Below are positions 1 to 7,912 of a DNA stretch of 11,866 bases, piece by piece. Within the stretch, counting starts at the first letter, position 1. Each line of letters opens with the position of its first letter. The DNA comes from Actinomycetota bacterium (GTDB lineage Bacteria; Actinomycetota; Actinomycetes; Nanopelagicales; Nanopelagicaceae). A program made the translations under genes and the position numbers. The notes beneath the pieces were generated by a model. It was given only the letters and a program-made list of their open reading frames with translations. It had not been told where the DNA came from and did no database searches. The DNA lies in NCBI GenBank assembly GCA_009702465.1, contig WLHY01000016.1, positions 1-11,866 on the forward strand, written 5' to 3'.

Positions 1-821
1 CAACTGCCGCTGCTGGCATGGCATACGCTGGACTACATCCTGTCGTAGCGGTTTACAGTACTTTTTTAAATAGAGCCTTTGATCAATTACTACTCGATGT
101 AGCACTGCACAAAGCTGGCGTAACCTTTGTATTAGATAGAGCCGGCGTCACAGGTGATGATGGCCCATCACATAATGGCATCTGGGATTTAGCCTTAACT
201 GGAATTGTGCCAACTCTTCATGTTGCAGCTCCGCGGGATGGGGCCCGAGTTCGCGAAACATTACGCGAGGCAATTGATATCACCGACGCGCCAACCCTGC
301 TTCGTTTTCCAAAGGGTGCGGTAAATGAAGATATTCCAGCTTTTGAACGCCGAGATGGCATAGATGTTTTGTATCGCGGTGAGAGTGCCGATATTTTGCT
401 AGTAAGTATTGGTGCATTTGCTGCCATGGCCGTCGAGGCTGCTGGTCAGGCTTATCGTGAAGGTGTTGGTGTAACTGTGATTGATCCGCGTTGGGTTAAA
501 CCACTTCCAAAATCATTAATCACTATGGCTCAGCGATACAAGAGTGTTGTTGTTCTAGAGGATGGCATTAAACATGGCGGTATCGCCAGCACAATCAGTG
601 AGTTATTCCGTGATGCTGGATTGTCGGTACCAGTTCATTCAATTGGTGTACCGCTTGCATTTATTGAACACTCAAAACGTGCCGAAGTTTTGCAGGATCT
701 AGGCATCACCGTTCAAAACATCACTCGATCCTTAGTTGCTTGGAGTGCAAGTGATTTATCGGTTAAGGAAGAGATGCAACTCCAGCAGGATGAAAACGCG
801 CACCGCAAACCGCTTCACTAA
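1..821 (+). CDS. dxs: 1-deoxy-D-xylulose-5-phosphate synthase, C-terminal part (5' end outside window)
   Basis: This thiamine-diphosphate enzyme condenses pyruvate with glyceraldehyde 3-phosphate to form DXP, the first step of the cytosolic MEP isoprenoid pathway. The reading frame is open from base 3 and lacks its start, so about 272 of the usual roughly 630-640 residues are visible. Seen in order are the end of the pyrimidine-binding transketolase domain, with the family motif DRAGVTGDDGPSHNG at about bases 135-179, and the transketolase C-terminal domain from about base 380, including VLEDGIKHGG and the late motif GVPLAFIEHS. The DRAG arginine corresponds to the substrate-binding Arg of E. 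coli DXS. The ATG at base 18 is internal to the protein. The last 20 or so residues after the conserved end are a charged tail unlike the family, and their DNA overlaps the opposite gene by 59 bp. Confidence 0.95.
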   Translation, partial: TAAAGMAYAGLHPVVAVYSTFLNRAFDQLLLDVALHKAGVTFVLDRAGVTGDDGPSHNGIWDLALTGIVPTLHVAAPRDGARVRETLREAIDITDAPTLLRFPKGAVNEDIPAFERRDGIDVLYRGESADILLVSIGAFAAMAVEAAGQAYREGVGVTVIDPRWVKPLPKSLITMAQRYKSVVVLEDGIKHGGIASTISELFRDAGLSVPVHSIGVPLAFIEHSKRAEVLQDLGITVQNITRSLVAWSASDLSVKEEMQLQQDENAHRKPLH

Positions 822-2871
822 CTCCCTCACGATCTAAGTAAGGCAGGATGCCACCTAGGTGCATCGGCCAACCAGATCCAAGCAGCATACAAATATCAAT
901 TTCAGCTGGTGTAGCAACAACACCTTCATCCAACATCATCTTTGCTTCGGTTGCGATTGCCTTTAGTGCTCGGTCGCGAACTTGATCCGCAGTAGATGGG
1001 GATGAACCCTTTTCAATTAAAGCTAGCGCCGCTGGATTTACTTGGTTGACACCATTTTCATCCTTCACATAAAAGGTTCTTACGCCCTCTGTTACAAAGC
1101 GCTCCATAGTTGGTGAGATTTTGTATCGAGGTCCAAGATTTTTATTTAAAGTTTGTGCAACATGCAGAGCAACTCCAGGTCCAACCAAACCAAGTAATTC
1201 AAGTGAGCTCATTGGGAAACCTAAAGGCTTCATCGCTGCATCTGCTACCTCATAAGGTGTTCCCTCATCCATCGCATCAGTTACCTCACCCATAAAACGG
1301 GTAAGTAATCGATTAACAACAAATGCTGGTGCATCTTTAACAATAACCATGGTTTTCTTTAAATCTTTGCCAATATTTATCGCAGTTGCTGTCGTTGCAT
1401 CATCTGTCTTTGTGGTGCGAGCAACCTCTAATAGCGGCATTACGGCAACTGGATTGAAGAAGTGAAAACCTACTACCCGCTCAGGGTTAGCCAAGCCTTC
1501 CGCCATCGCTTCAACTGATAGCGATGAGGTATTTGTAGCCAGGATGCACTCGGGTGAGATAATTTTCTCGAGATCCTTAAATAATTTTTGCTTTAGCGAT
1601 AACTCTTCAAAGATCGCTTCAAGTATGAAATCAGCAGTAGCAAAAACTTTTTGATCAACTGAGCCGGAGATATTTCCAAGTAGGCGAGCGGCACCCTCTG
1701 GTGTTAGACGTTTCTTTTCAACTAATTTAGCAATCTCATTTTTTATCCAATTAAGACCTTTATCAACTCGCTCCTGATCTAGATCTGTGATGACCACTGG
1801 AACCTTTAAGTTGCGCAGCATTAATAGAGCTAATTGGGAGGCCATTAAGCCGGCTCCGACAACGCCAACCTTGGTAATTTTTCGAGCCAGTGCTGGCTTT
1901 GGTGCACCTTCAACCTTTTTGCGTTTTTTCTGAATTAGATTAAATGAGTAGAGCGATGCACGTAATGCATCGGTCATGACCAATTCAGCAAGTGCTTGGT
2001 CCTCAGCATCAAATCCCTGGGAGTAAGTATTGGTTTGCGCAGCTTTGATCAATTCAAGTGCCTTTAGGGGAGCGGCGATCTCTGCTCCACCATACTTCTT
2101 TGCCACAGCAGCACGACCAGTTGCAATTGCTTTTGTAAATCCATCTGAATCTTTGCTGAAATCTGCTCGCTCAATTTTCTTAGATCCATTAATTACTTGA
2201 GCTGCAAACTTAATTGAGTTTTCTAGGAAGTCAGCTGGTTCGTAAACAGCATCGACCACACCTAAAGCCAGCGCATCCTTTGCCATCATCATTGTGTTGT
2301 TATTTAGCGCATTTAAGATAATTACTTGTACCGCTTTTTCTGGTCCAATTAACTTAGGCAAAATTGTTGCGCCACCCCAGCCAGGAACTAAACCTAAGAA
2401 GCACTCTGGTAGGCCAGTAAATGCGGTGCTCGCCAAGCTTCGGTAATGACAGTGCAGGCCAACCTCAAGGCCACCACCGAGCGCTAAGCCGTTAATAAAT
2501 GCAAATGTTGGCTTCTTGCTTTCGCCAAGCTTTCTAAATACATCATGGCCTAACTTGCCAATAGCGAGTGCCTGAGTTTTATCACTCAAGAATGAGATTC
2601 CAGATAGATCAGCACCCGCTGCAAAGATAAATGGCTTGCCAGTAACAGCAATAGCAACCGCATCAGATGATTGAGCGGCATCAATTGCAACGCTTAAGGA
2701 TTCAAGTCCAGCTGGGCCAAAGGTATTTGGTCGGTTGTGGTCCATTCCATTATCCAAGGTAATCAATGCCAATTTTCCAGTTGCCCCAAATGGTGCAAGT
2801 GAAACCTCACGCAAAATCGCTTTAGTTACAACCTCTTCTGGCGCACCTTCCGGTAATTTGCTATCACTCAT
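763..2871 (-). CDS. fadB: FadB-type multifunctional enoyl-CoA hydratase / 3-hydroxyacyl-CoA dehydrogenase
   Basis: A 702-residue cytosolic beta-oxidation enzyme that hydrates trans-2-enoyl-CoA and oxidises the resulting L-3-hydroxyacyl-CoA with NAD+. The N-terminal crotonase domain (about residues 20-290) has the oxyanion-hole segment FAAGADL near residue 84 and both catalytic glutamates, E136 in GGGLE and E156 in GLPE. The NAD-binding domain starts at about 331 with GxGxxA (G339-A344). The dehydrogenase His is H470 in GFHFFNP and its partner is E482; S449/S450 lie in the NTSS motif. The C-terminal 3HCDH repeats run from about 510 to the end, which closes with the family-typical RFHPAGVASLP. 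The ATG abuts the TAG stop of the upstream thiolase gene with no gap, and GGGAG at 2884-2880 lies 8 nt before it, so translation is probably coupled. The 3' end overlaps dxs tail to tail. Confidence 0.96.
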   Translation of the reverse strand: MSDSKLPEGAPEEVVTKAILREVSLAPFGATGKLALITLDNGMDHNRPNTFGPAGLESLSVAIDAAQSSDAVAIAVTGKPFIFAAGADLSGISFLSDKTQALAIGKLGHDVFRKLGESKKPTFAFINGLALGGGLEVGLHCHYRSLASTAFTGLPECFLGLVPGWGGATILPKLIGPEKAVQVIILNALNNNTMMMAKDALALGVVDAVYEPADFLENSIKFAAQVINGSKKIERADFSKDSDGFTKAIATGRAAVAKKYGGAEIAAPLKALELIKAAQTNTYSQGFDAEDQALAELVMTDALRASLYSFNLIQKKRKKVEGAPKPALARKITKVGVVGAGLMASQLALLMLRNLKVPVVITDLDQERVDKGLNWIKNEIAKLVEKKRLTPEGAARLLGNISGSVDQKVFATADFILEAIFEELSLKQKLFKDLEKIISPECILATNTSSLSVEAMAEGLANPERVVGFHFFNPVAVMPLLEVARTTKTDDATTATAINIGKDLKKTMVIVKDAPAFVVNRLLTRFMGEVTDAMDEGTPYEVADAAMKPLGFPMSSLELLGLVGPGVALHVAQTLNKNLGPRYKISPTMERFVTEGVRTFYVKDENGVNQVNPAALALIEKGSSPSTADQVRDRALKAIATEAKMMLDEGVVATPAEIDICMLLGSGWPMHLGGILPYLDREGVSEAVCGARFHPAGVASLP

Positions 2872-4077
2872 CTACTTAGCTCCCTTAAAGTTTGGATTCT
2901 CCCAAATAATTGTTCCGCCCATACCAAGACCGATACACATAGTGGTTACGCCATAGCGAACCTCTGGGTGCTCTTTAAAGCCATTAGCTAAGTTAAGAAT
3001 TAATCGAACACCAGATGAGGCCAAGGGATGGCCAACTGCAATTGCGCCACCATAAATATTTACTCGTTTATCATCATCGGCAATTCCAAAGTGATCTAAG
3101 AAGGATAAAACTTGAATTGCAAATGCCTCATTAACCTCAAATAAACCAATATCGGTAATATCTAATCCAGCTTTAGATAGCGCTTTGATTGTGCTTGGTA
3201 CTGGACCATAACCCATAATCTCTGGCTCAACTCCAGCAAATGCAAATGAGACCAACTTTGCCTTAATCGGTAGATTTAACTCTTTCGCCTTAGCTTCAGA
3301 TGCCAAAATTGCAGCGGTTGCACCATCATTTAAACCAGCAGCATTTCCAGCAGTAACTCGACCACCAGCTCTAAATGGAGTTTTTAAAGCTTGCAGCGCC
3401 TCTAATGTTGTTTGCGGACGTGGTGGTTCATCTACGGTGGCTACACCCCAACCAAGTTCATCGGTCCGGATTGCGACTGGAATTAAATCTGGCTGAATTT
3501 TATTTGCCGCATAAGCAGCAGCGGTTTTTTGTTGTGAAGCTAGTGCGTAATTGTCAGCACGCTCCTTTGTTAAGTGGGCAAACTTGTCATGCAAGCGTTC
3601 TGCAGTAGCTCCCATTTGCAGTGCATCCATCTCAACAATTTTCTCTGCTAAGTACCTTGGATTTGGATCCATGCCATCACCCATTGGATGGTTTCCCATA
3701 TGCTCAACGCCACCAGCGATTGCTAAATCATAAGCGCCCATATTGATTCCACCGGCAATTGTGGTGACTGCGGTTAAAGCACCTGCACACCAACGATCAA
3801 TTGAGTAACCAGGAACAGTTTTTGGAATTCCAGCTAAAATTGAAACAGAACGACCGATATTCATTCCTTGATCACCAGTTTGAGTCGCAGCTGCGATTGC
3901 TACCTCATCAATTTGCGCAAGGGGTACATTTGGATTTCGCTCTAATAGACCACGGATACAACGAACCATGATGTCATCTGCGCGAGTCTGTGCGTAAAGA
4001 GAGCCAGCTTTACCAAAAGGGGTTCGGACCGCATCTACTAAAACAACATTTGTTGAGGCCTTAGCATCTTTACTCAT
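2872..4077 (-). CDS. fadA: Acetyl-CoA acyltransferase (3-ketoacyl-CoA thiolase)
   Basis: A 401-residue thiolase that cleaves 3-ketoacyl-CoA with CoA to release acetyl-CoA, the last step of beta-oxidation; it is the natural partner of the FadB protein immediately downstream. Counting from the chosen ATG, the nucleophilic cysteine is C97 in DRWCAGALTA. NEAFA begins at N316, the GHPLASSG histidine is H350, and the second catalytic cysteine is C381 in CIGLGMGG. Length and motif order are normal for the family. A GTG at 4083 is also in frame, but it overlaps the Shine-Dalgarno AGGAG (4087-4083). That AGGAG lies 5 nt before the ATG at 4077, so the ATG is the better start. It is the first gene of a two-gene operon and is preceded by a leader with a probable promoter and operator. 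It could act biosynthetically instead, but pairing with fadB favours degradation. Confidence 0.96.
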   Translation of the reverse strand: MSKDAKASTNVVLVDAVRTPFGKAGSLYAQTRADDIMVRCIRGLLERNPNVPLAQIDEVAIAAATQTGDQGMNIGRSVSILAGIPKTVPGYSIDRWCAGALTAVTTIAGGINMGAYDLAIAGGVEHMGNHPMGDGMDPNPRYLAEKIVEMDALQMGATAERLHDKFAHLTKERADNYALASQQKTAAAYAANKIQPDLIPVAIRTDELGWGVATVDEPPRPQTTLEALQALKTPFRAGGRVTAGNAAGLNDGATAAILASEAKAKELNLPIKAKLVSFAFAGVEPEIMGYGPVPSTIKALSKAGLDITDIGLFEVNEAFAIQVLSFLDHFGIADDDKRVNIYGGAIAVGHPLASSGVRLILNLANGFKEHPEVRYGVTTMCIGLGMGGTIIWENPNFKGAK

Positions 4078-4082
4078 ACTCA

Positions 4083-4087
4083 CTCCT
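4083..4087 (-). promoter_or_regulatory. Ribosome binding site deciding the thiolase start
   Basis: AGGAG on the minus strand, 5 nt before ATG 4077. The only longer start candidate, GTG at 4083, overlaps it, so the shorter 401-residue protein is preferred. Confidence 0.8.
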
Positions 4088-4113
4088 AATTAATCTTAAT
4101 TAAGCCCGGACCA

Positions 4114-4137
4114 GTTGCAGATGGGTTTTTCTGCAAC
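4114..4137 (-). promoter_or_regulatory. Stem-loop in the thiolase leader
   Basis: GTTGCAG (4114-4120) and CTGCAAC (4131-4137) form a perfect 7-bp stem around a 10-base loop, within the predicted leader and about 27 nt upstream of the AGGAG. No run of T follows on the transcribed strand, so it does not look like an intrinsic terminator. It may stabilise or regulate the mRNA, or be chance. Confidence 0.35.
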
Positions 4138-4157
4138 CTCCCGCTTTTCCTAGGAAT

Positions 4158-4163
4158 AGGTTA
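4158..4163 (-). promoter_or_regulatory. Probable -10 element of the thiolase-fadB operon
   Basis: The minus-strand hexamer is TAACCT, the same one found 6 nt before the ATG of the reductase gene and of the secreted coiled-coil gene in this window. It predicts a transcript start near 4151 and a leader of about 74 nt before ATG 4077. No convincing -35 is visible. Its first two bases overlap the inverted repeat at 4162-4173. Confidence 0.45.
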
Positions 4164-4173
4164 CTGGTCAGTA
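4162..4173. promoter_or_regulatory. Candidate repressor operator of the beta-oxidation operon
   Basis: A perfect inverted repeat, TACTG-GT-CAGTA on the plus strand, overlaps the probable -10 (4163-4158) of the thiolase-fadB operon. Small perfect palindromes at this position are typical of TetR-family repressors, which often control fatty-acid degradation in actinobacteria. The binding protein is not encoded in the window, so the assignment is inference. Confidence 0.4.
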
Positions 4174-4195
4174 GGAAAAATAGGTAGTGTGGAGT

Positions 4196-5266
4196 TTAGA
4201 GATTTACCTCGTGTGCCTCTGAGGAGATCCATCTAATCGGACCGTTATGCGTGATCGAAACGGTATCTCCCACACGATACTGGGAAGGGCCGGTGATCCT
4301 AGCCCGGATAGATTGCAAGCTTTGACCCACCTTTAATTCAAACAATGCATCGTGGCCGTAGTAATTAATCTTGGTGATCTTTGCAGTCACAGCTCCCGCT
4401 GTAACCTCATCGCTGATTGCAATCTCTTCCGGTCTAATCAATATTTGACCTAGATTAGCAGCGGGCTGATTGGCTAAATTAAAGTTCACTTCATTCAACG
4501 CGGTTGAATATTGAGAGTTTGCTAATTTAATTGCAGGAATTACATCAATATCACCAGTGCTAAGTGCGACCTCTGCTGAAATAGGATTTAAATAAACTTG
4601 GGCAGGAGTGCCAGATTGAACAACGGTGCCACCGCGCATTAAAGCGATTACATCGGCACTTACCAATGCATCCTCGCGATCATGAGTGACCATAATGGAT
4701 GTCGTTCCGCTTTTCTTTAGTAGCGCGACAACCTCTTCACTGATATCAACACGCAAGGCTTGATCAAGAGCGGCGAAGGGCTCATCAAGTAGAACCATGG
4801 CGGGTTTCATTGCTAGGGCTCTGGCAAGAGCAATTCGAGTTTGTTGTCCACCACTTAACTCTTGTGGTGATCGATCATTGAATCCCTTCATTCCAACTAA
4901 TTCGAGCATCTCATTAACTATTTGATTTTTCTCTTGATCGGATATTTTTCGTGCTAATGAGAAGCTAACATTCTCAGCAACTGAAAGATGCGGAAATAAG
5001 CCACCCTCTTGCGGAACATATCCAATATTTCTTTTGTGTGGCGGTAAGACAAGTGAGGAAACGCTAACTAACTGCTTTCCAAATCTAATTGCACCTCCAC
5101 TTGGAGTAATCAATCCAGCAATACTTCTAAGCAAGGTGGTTTTGCCACAGCCGGAGGGGCCGAGAATTGCGGCAAAGGAGCCACTTGGAATTTGCAGATT
5201 TAAGTTTTTAAGAACTCGACGTGAGTTTAAATCTACTGAGAGATCATTAATTTCAAGTGATGTCAT
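4196..5266 (-). CDS. fbpC: Iron(III)-type ABC transporter ATP-binding protein (FbpC-like)
   Basis: A 356-residue cytoplasmic ATPase powering the importer encoded by the two genes upstream. Walker A is GPSGCGKTT (residues 36-44), the Q-loop Q86 is in YVPQEGGLFPH, the signature LSGGQ is at 137-141, Walker B ends at D161/E162 in LLDEPFAALD, and the switch histidine is H195 in VTHD. After about residue 230 a C-terminal TOBE-like regulatory domain follows, with IRPEEIAI near 282-289, as in FbpC, PotA and CysA proteins. The ATG overlaps the permease stop by 4 bp (ATGA). An AGGAG at 5281-5277 lies 10 nt upstream. Fold and role are secure. Iron specificity is inferred from the binding protein and the fused permease, since the ATPase alone would also fit other metal, spermidine or sulfate systems. 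Confidence 0.9.
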   Translation of the reverse strand: MTSLEINDLSVDLNSRRVLKNLNLQIPSGSFAAILGPSGCGKTTLLRSIAGLITPSGGAIRFGKQLVSVSSLVLPPHKRNIGYVPQEGGLFPHLSVAENVSFSLARKISDQEKNQIVNEMLELVGMKGFNDRSPQELSGGQQTRIALARALAMKPAMVLLDEPFAALDQALRVDISEEVVALLKKSGTTSIMVTHDREDALVSADVIALMRGGTVVQSGTPAQVYLNPISAEVALSTGDIDVIPAIKLANSQYSTALNEVNFNLANQPAANLGQILIRPEEIAISDEVTAGAVTAKITKINYYGHDALFELKVGQSLQSIRARITGPSQYRVGDTVSITHNGPIRWISSEAHEVNL

Positions 5267-6837
5267 GAGATGTTAACTCCTGATTCCTCACTCTTGTCTG
5301 GGCGATTGATTAAGAAGGCTGGGATTGCGGCGATTAGCACTAAGAGTAATGCGTATGGTGCCGCTTCATTAAATTGCAGGATTGCAGTTGCGCTCCACAT
5401 CTCAGTGGCTAGTGTTTCAAAACCGGTTGGACGCAACATCAGTGTTGCGGGCAACTCTTTCATCGCTGACAAAAAGACCAATAATGTTGCGGTTAATAAT
5501 CCAGGAGTTGCTAATGGAATCATTACTCGGCGGATGCTTTGAGCCTTACTTTGATTGAGAGTTGAGGCGATCTCCATTAAATTTTTCGGCACCCTCAGAA
5601 AGCTGGTTCTGACAAAACCAACCGCCTTTGCCATAAACAAAAGTGCATATGAAAATGCAAGCAAAGCCACTGTTTGATAAACAATTGGAAGTTCAGAACC
5701 AAATGCAACCAACGATAAACCCATAACAATTCCAGGCAGTGCATGAACGATTAATAAACTTTTATCGGTAAGGCTGCCAATCTTTGAAGCCTGTGAAGAT
5801 AACAAGCCAACTGGAAGTGCCAACAACAAGGCGATTATTGATCCCAATAAGGATGCAAAGATGGTGGAGAGTGCAGTTCTAAAAAGGTTTCCGTAATCAA
5901 TGCTGGGCAGAGCTGAGATAAATCTAAGAAGCAGCTGAAGTAGTGGCGTGATCAAAGCAAAGATTAAATAAAGACCAATTAAAAGAGATGCCAGAAATCT
6001 ACTTCGGCCTGAATTACTTTCAGCGATACTAGGCATTAATTTGCTTGAAGTAGAGATCACCTTTGAGCGTTGGCGAGTATTAGATTCAATTGTGATCAAA
6101 ATTGCTGAGATCGCAACTAGCACTAGTGCCAAAATTGCAGCAGCACCACGATCAAAGCTGCCGCGATATAGGTTCTCAATTGCTCTAGTAAAGGTATCTA
6201 CACCCAGCAAGGAGACTGCACCAAAATCACTTAATACATAAAGTGCAACCAGCAAAGTGCCAGCGGAAACGGTATTTCGAATCTGTGGCCAAGTAATGAA
6301 ATAGAAGGAGCGCCATTTATTTAAGCCAAGAGTTTGAGCAACCTCTAATTGGGCTCGATCACTTCTTCGTAGCGCGGCGAGGGCAGCTAAAGTTATGTAT
6401 GGGGTAGTAGTAAGAATCAAAATGAAAACCGCTGCTGCAAAGCCTTGTAAATTTGGGATGATTGACATCCAACTGTAGGTGTAGACATAACTTGGAATGG
6501 CAATTGGCAGGATTACTAGGGCGGCTAGTAGCGAGTTTGACCTTAAATTCACATTGTGCAAGCACCAAGCCAAACTGACACCCAACAAGGTTGATACAAC
6601 AGAGACACAGCTCATCAAAGCGATAGTTGTTGCAAAAATTTCTAGACTTTTCTCGCGTAATAAAACCGTTTTAATCAAATCAAGCTCCCCAGAAAAGGCG
6701 CCTTTAATTAGGTAGAAAAAGGGGATGGCTGCAAATATCAAAGCAAAAAAGCTGAGTAAAACAAGGAGTTTGCTCCCGCTACCTGGCTGTTCGATTGACT
6801 CTAGATGAAGATTTTCATCCAAGTTTTTTGTCTTCAA
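5263..6837 (-). CDS. fbpB: Iron(III)-type ABC transporter permease, fused two-domain (FbpB/SfuB-like)
   Basis: A 524-residue inner-membrane permease made of two homologous halves with about twelve hydrophobic segments in total; the first is at about residues 23-45 and the second half starts near 281. Each half has an ATPase-docking EAA loop: EVAQTLGLNKWRSF near 165 and EIASTLNQSKAQSI near 422. Fusion of both halves in one chain is usual for FbpB/SfuB iron permeases, so this is not a rearrangement. The start is TTG at 6837, one base after the TAA of the binding-protein gene, which suggests coupling. No good Shine-Dalgarno is visible, and another TTG at 6822 is possible. No in-frame ATG occurs before the second membrane segment. 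The gene ends in a 4-bp overlap with the ATPase gene. Confidence 0.9.
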   Translation of the reverse strand: MKTKNLDENLHLESIEQPGSGSKLLVLLSFFALIFAAIPFFYLIKGAFSGELDLIKTVLLREKSLEIFATTIALMSCVSVVSTLLGVSLAWCLHNVNLRSNSLLAALVILPIAIPSYVYTYSWMSIIPNLQGFAAAVFILILTTTPYITLAALAALRRSDRAQLEVAQTLGLNKWRSFYFITWPQIRNTVSAGTLLVALYVLSDFGAVSLLGVDTFTRAIENLYRGSFDRGAAAILALVLVAISAILITIESNTRQRSKVISTSSKLMPSIAESNSGRSRFLASLLIGLYLIFALITPLLQLLLRFISALPSIDYGNLFRTALSTIFASLLGSIIALLLALPVGLLSSQASKIGSLTDKSLLIVHALPGIVMGLSLVAFGSELPIVYQTVALLAFSYALLFMAKAVGFVRTSFLRVPKNLMEIASTLNQSKAQSIRRVMIPLATPGLLTATLLVFLSAMKELPATLMLRPTGFETLATEMWSATAILQFNEAAPYALLLVLIAAIPAFLINRPDKSEESGVNIS

Positions 6838-6838
6838 A

Positions 6839-7855
6839 TTAAATCAAACCTAACTTGATCAATAATTTTTGGGTTTGACTTATATCCGAGAGTCTAGAGA
6901 GATCAACAGCTGGTGCCTTAATTTCGGCAAAGGAGGGTAAGCCCTCTGGTCTGGCATCAACTAGCACCACTGAGTACTCATGAGTGTCAGCGACAAACTT
7001 AAGTTGTGCTGAGTCTGATAGCAGATACTTGATTAACTCACTTGCTGCACTTTTATTTGTTGATTGATTCAAGATTGCAGCCCCAGAAATGTTAATTAGA
7101 TTACCTAAGTCGCCAGCTTCAAAAAAACCATTTTGCACATTGATCTGGCGATTTAAGCTTTCACTTACCTCCCAAAGGTAATAGTGATTAACTAATCCAA
7201 GATCTATGGCACCTGAATCTATAGCTGAAACAATCTGACTATTCTTCTCATATAGCTTCACATCATTCTCAACCATTTTTTGTAGCCAAATTTCAGCTGC
7301 AGTCAACCCTTGGTATTGAATTAAAGTTGTCACAAAGGCTTGAAAGGAGGCGTTAGTTGGTGCAATACCAACCTTGCCCTTGTACTGATCTTCAATTAGA
7401 GATTGATATGAGGTTGGTAATTTACTTACTCGATCTGGTGCATAAGCGAAAACTCTGGCTCGGCCAGTAAGACCTACCCAATCATTATTGCTTGATCTAA
7501 ATTTGGTTTCTACCCGATCTAGCAAAGAGCTTTCTAACTTTGATAAAAGTCCACTAACACTTACTGCGCCAAGCGAGCCAGCATCTTGAGAGATGAATAG
7601 ATCAGCTGGTGAGTTTTCACCCTCCTCAAGAATTTGAGCAGCTAGTGCGGAGGAGTCGCCGTATCGGATCTTTAATTCAATTCCACTTTGCGCAGTGAAC
7701 TCTTTAAAAAATGGCGCAATAAAGCTCTCGCTTCGGCCCGAGTAGATAGTTAAAGATTGCTCTTGATCAGATGAGGCACAGCCACTTAACGTGGTACCGA
7801 GCAGAATTGCGATAACGGTAGCCGCAAGATTCTTTCTAAAAGGCGCTCTTGGCAC
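6839..7855 (-). CDS. fbpA: Iron(III)-type ABC transporter substrate-binding lipoprotein (FbpA-like)
   Basis: An extracellular, membrane-anchored binding protein that would deliver ferric iron to the permease encoded next. From the chosen GTG it is 338 residues: a basic start, a hydrophobic stretch and the lipobox LSGC with the lipidated cysteine at C26. Family segments follow: TIYSGR, then a region ending in SPADLFISQDAGSLGAV, and NHYYLWEV, whose paired tyrosines Y225/Y226 match the ferric ligands of FbpA proteins. A late HEYSVV matches the usual NEYPV. An ATG at 7870 is in frame but has no ribosome site. GGGAG lies 8 nt before GTG 7855, so GTG is preferred; both starts keep the signal peptide. 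It is the first gene of a three-gene operon, behind a striking inverted repeat. The metal is inferred from these motifs; manganese or another ligand is not excluded. Confidence 0.9.
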   Translation of the reverse strand: MPRAPFRKNLAATVIAILLGTTLSGCASSDQEQSLTIYSGRSESFIAPFFKEFTAQSGIELKIRYGDSSALAAQILEEGENSPADLFISQDAGSLGAVSVSGLLSKLESSLLDRVETKFRSSNNDWVGLTGRARVFAYAPDRVSKLPTSYQSLIEDQYKGKVGIAPTNASFQAFVTTLIQYQGLTAAEIWLQKMVENDVKLYEKNSQIVSAIDSGAIDLGLVNHYYLWEVSESLNRQINVQNGFFEAGDLGNLINISGAAILNQSTNKSAASELIKYLLSDSAQLKFVADTHEYSVVLVDARPEGLPSFAEIKAPAVDLSRLSDISQTQKLLIKLGLI

Positions 7856-7862
7856 TGTCGCA

Positions 7863-7867
7863 TCTCC
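7863..7867 (-). promoter_or_regulatory. Ribosome binding site deciding the fbpA start
   Basis: GGGAG on the minus strand lies 8 nt before GTG 7855 and inside the alternative reading from ATG 7870, which has no such site. It therefore favours the GTG start. Confidence 0.6.
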
Positions 7868-7881
7868 CATAGATCAAATAA

Positions 7882-7887
7882 AGGTTA
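7882..7887 (-). promoter_or_regulatory. Candidate -10 element of the iron-transport operon
   Basis: The minus-strand hexamer TAACCT recurs before several other genes here. It would start transcription near 7875 and give a leader of about 20 nt carrying GGGAG before GTG 7855. An alternative is TAGATT at 7901-7896, spaced 17 bases from a TTGCGT (7924-7919) lying inside the inverted repeat. Sequence alone does not decide between them. Confidence 0.35.
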
Positions 7888-7912
7888 ATTCCTTAAATCT
7901 ATTACAGAGGCT

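Noticed and set aside
1110..1295. Open frames on the strand opposite fadB, thiolase and the permease, for example here.
   Set aside because: They lie wholly inside strongly supported genes, have no ribosome site or recognisable domain, and their composition is that of complementary coding DNA.
4087..4102. Perfect AT-only inverted repeat TAATTAA-TC-TTAATTA next to the thiolase ribosome site.
   Set aside because: Made only of A and T apart from one central base, in AT-rich DNA, so it is low-information and can arise by chance.
4147..4156. Palindrome TTCCTAGGAA near the predicted thiolase transcript start.
   Set aside because: Only 10 bp and without a second copy; better explained as chance than as an operator.
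7879..7897. Possible DtxR/IdeR iron box upstream of fbpA (AAAGGTTA half-site).
   Set aside because: Only one half resembles the TWAGGTTA half-box; the other half does not match. The similarity comes from the TAACCT hexamer, which also appears before genes unrelated to iron.
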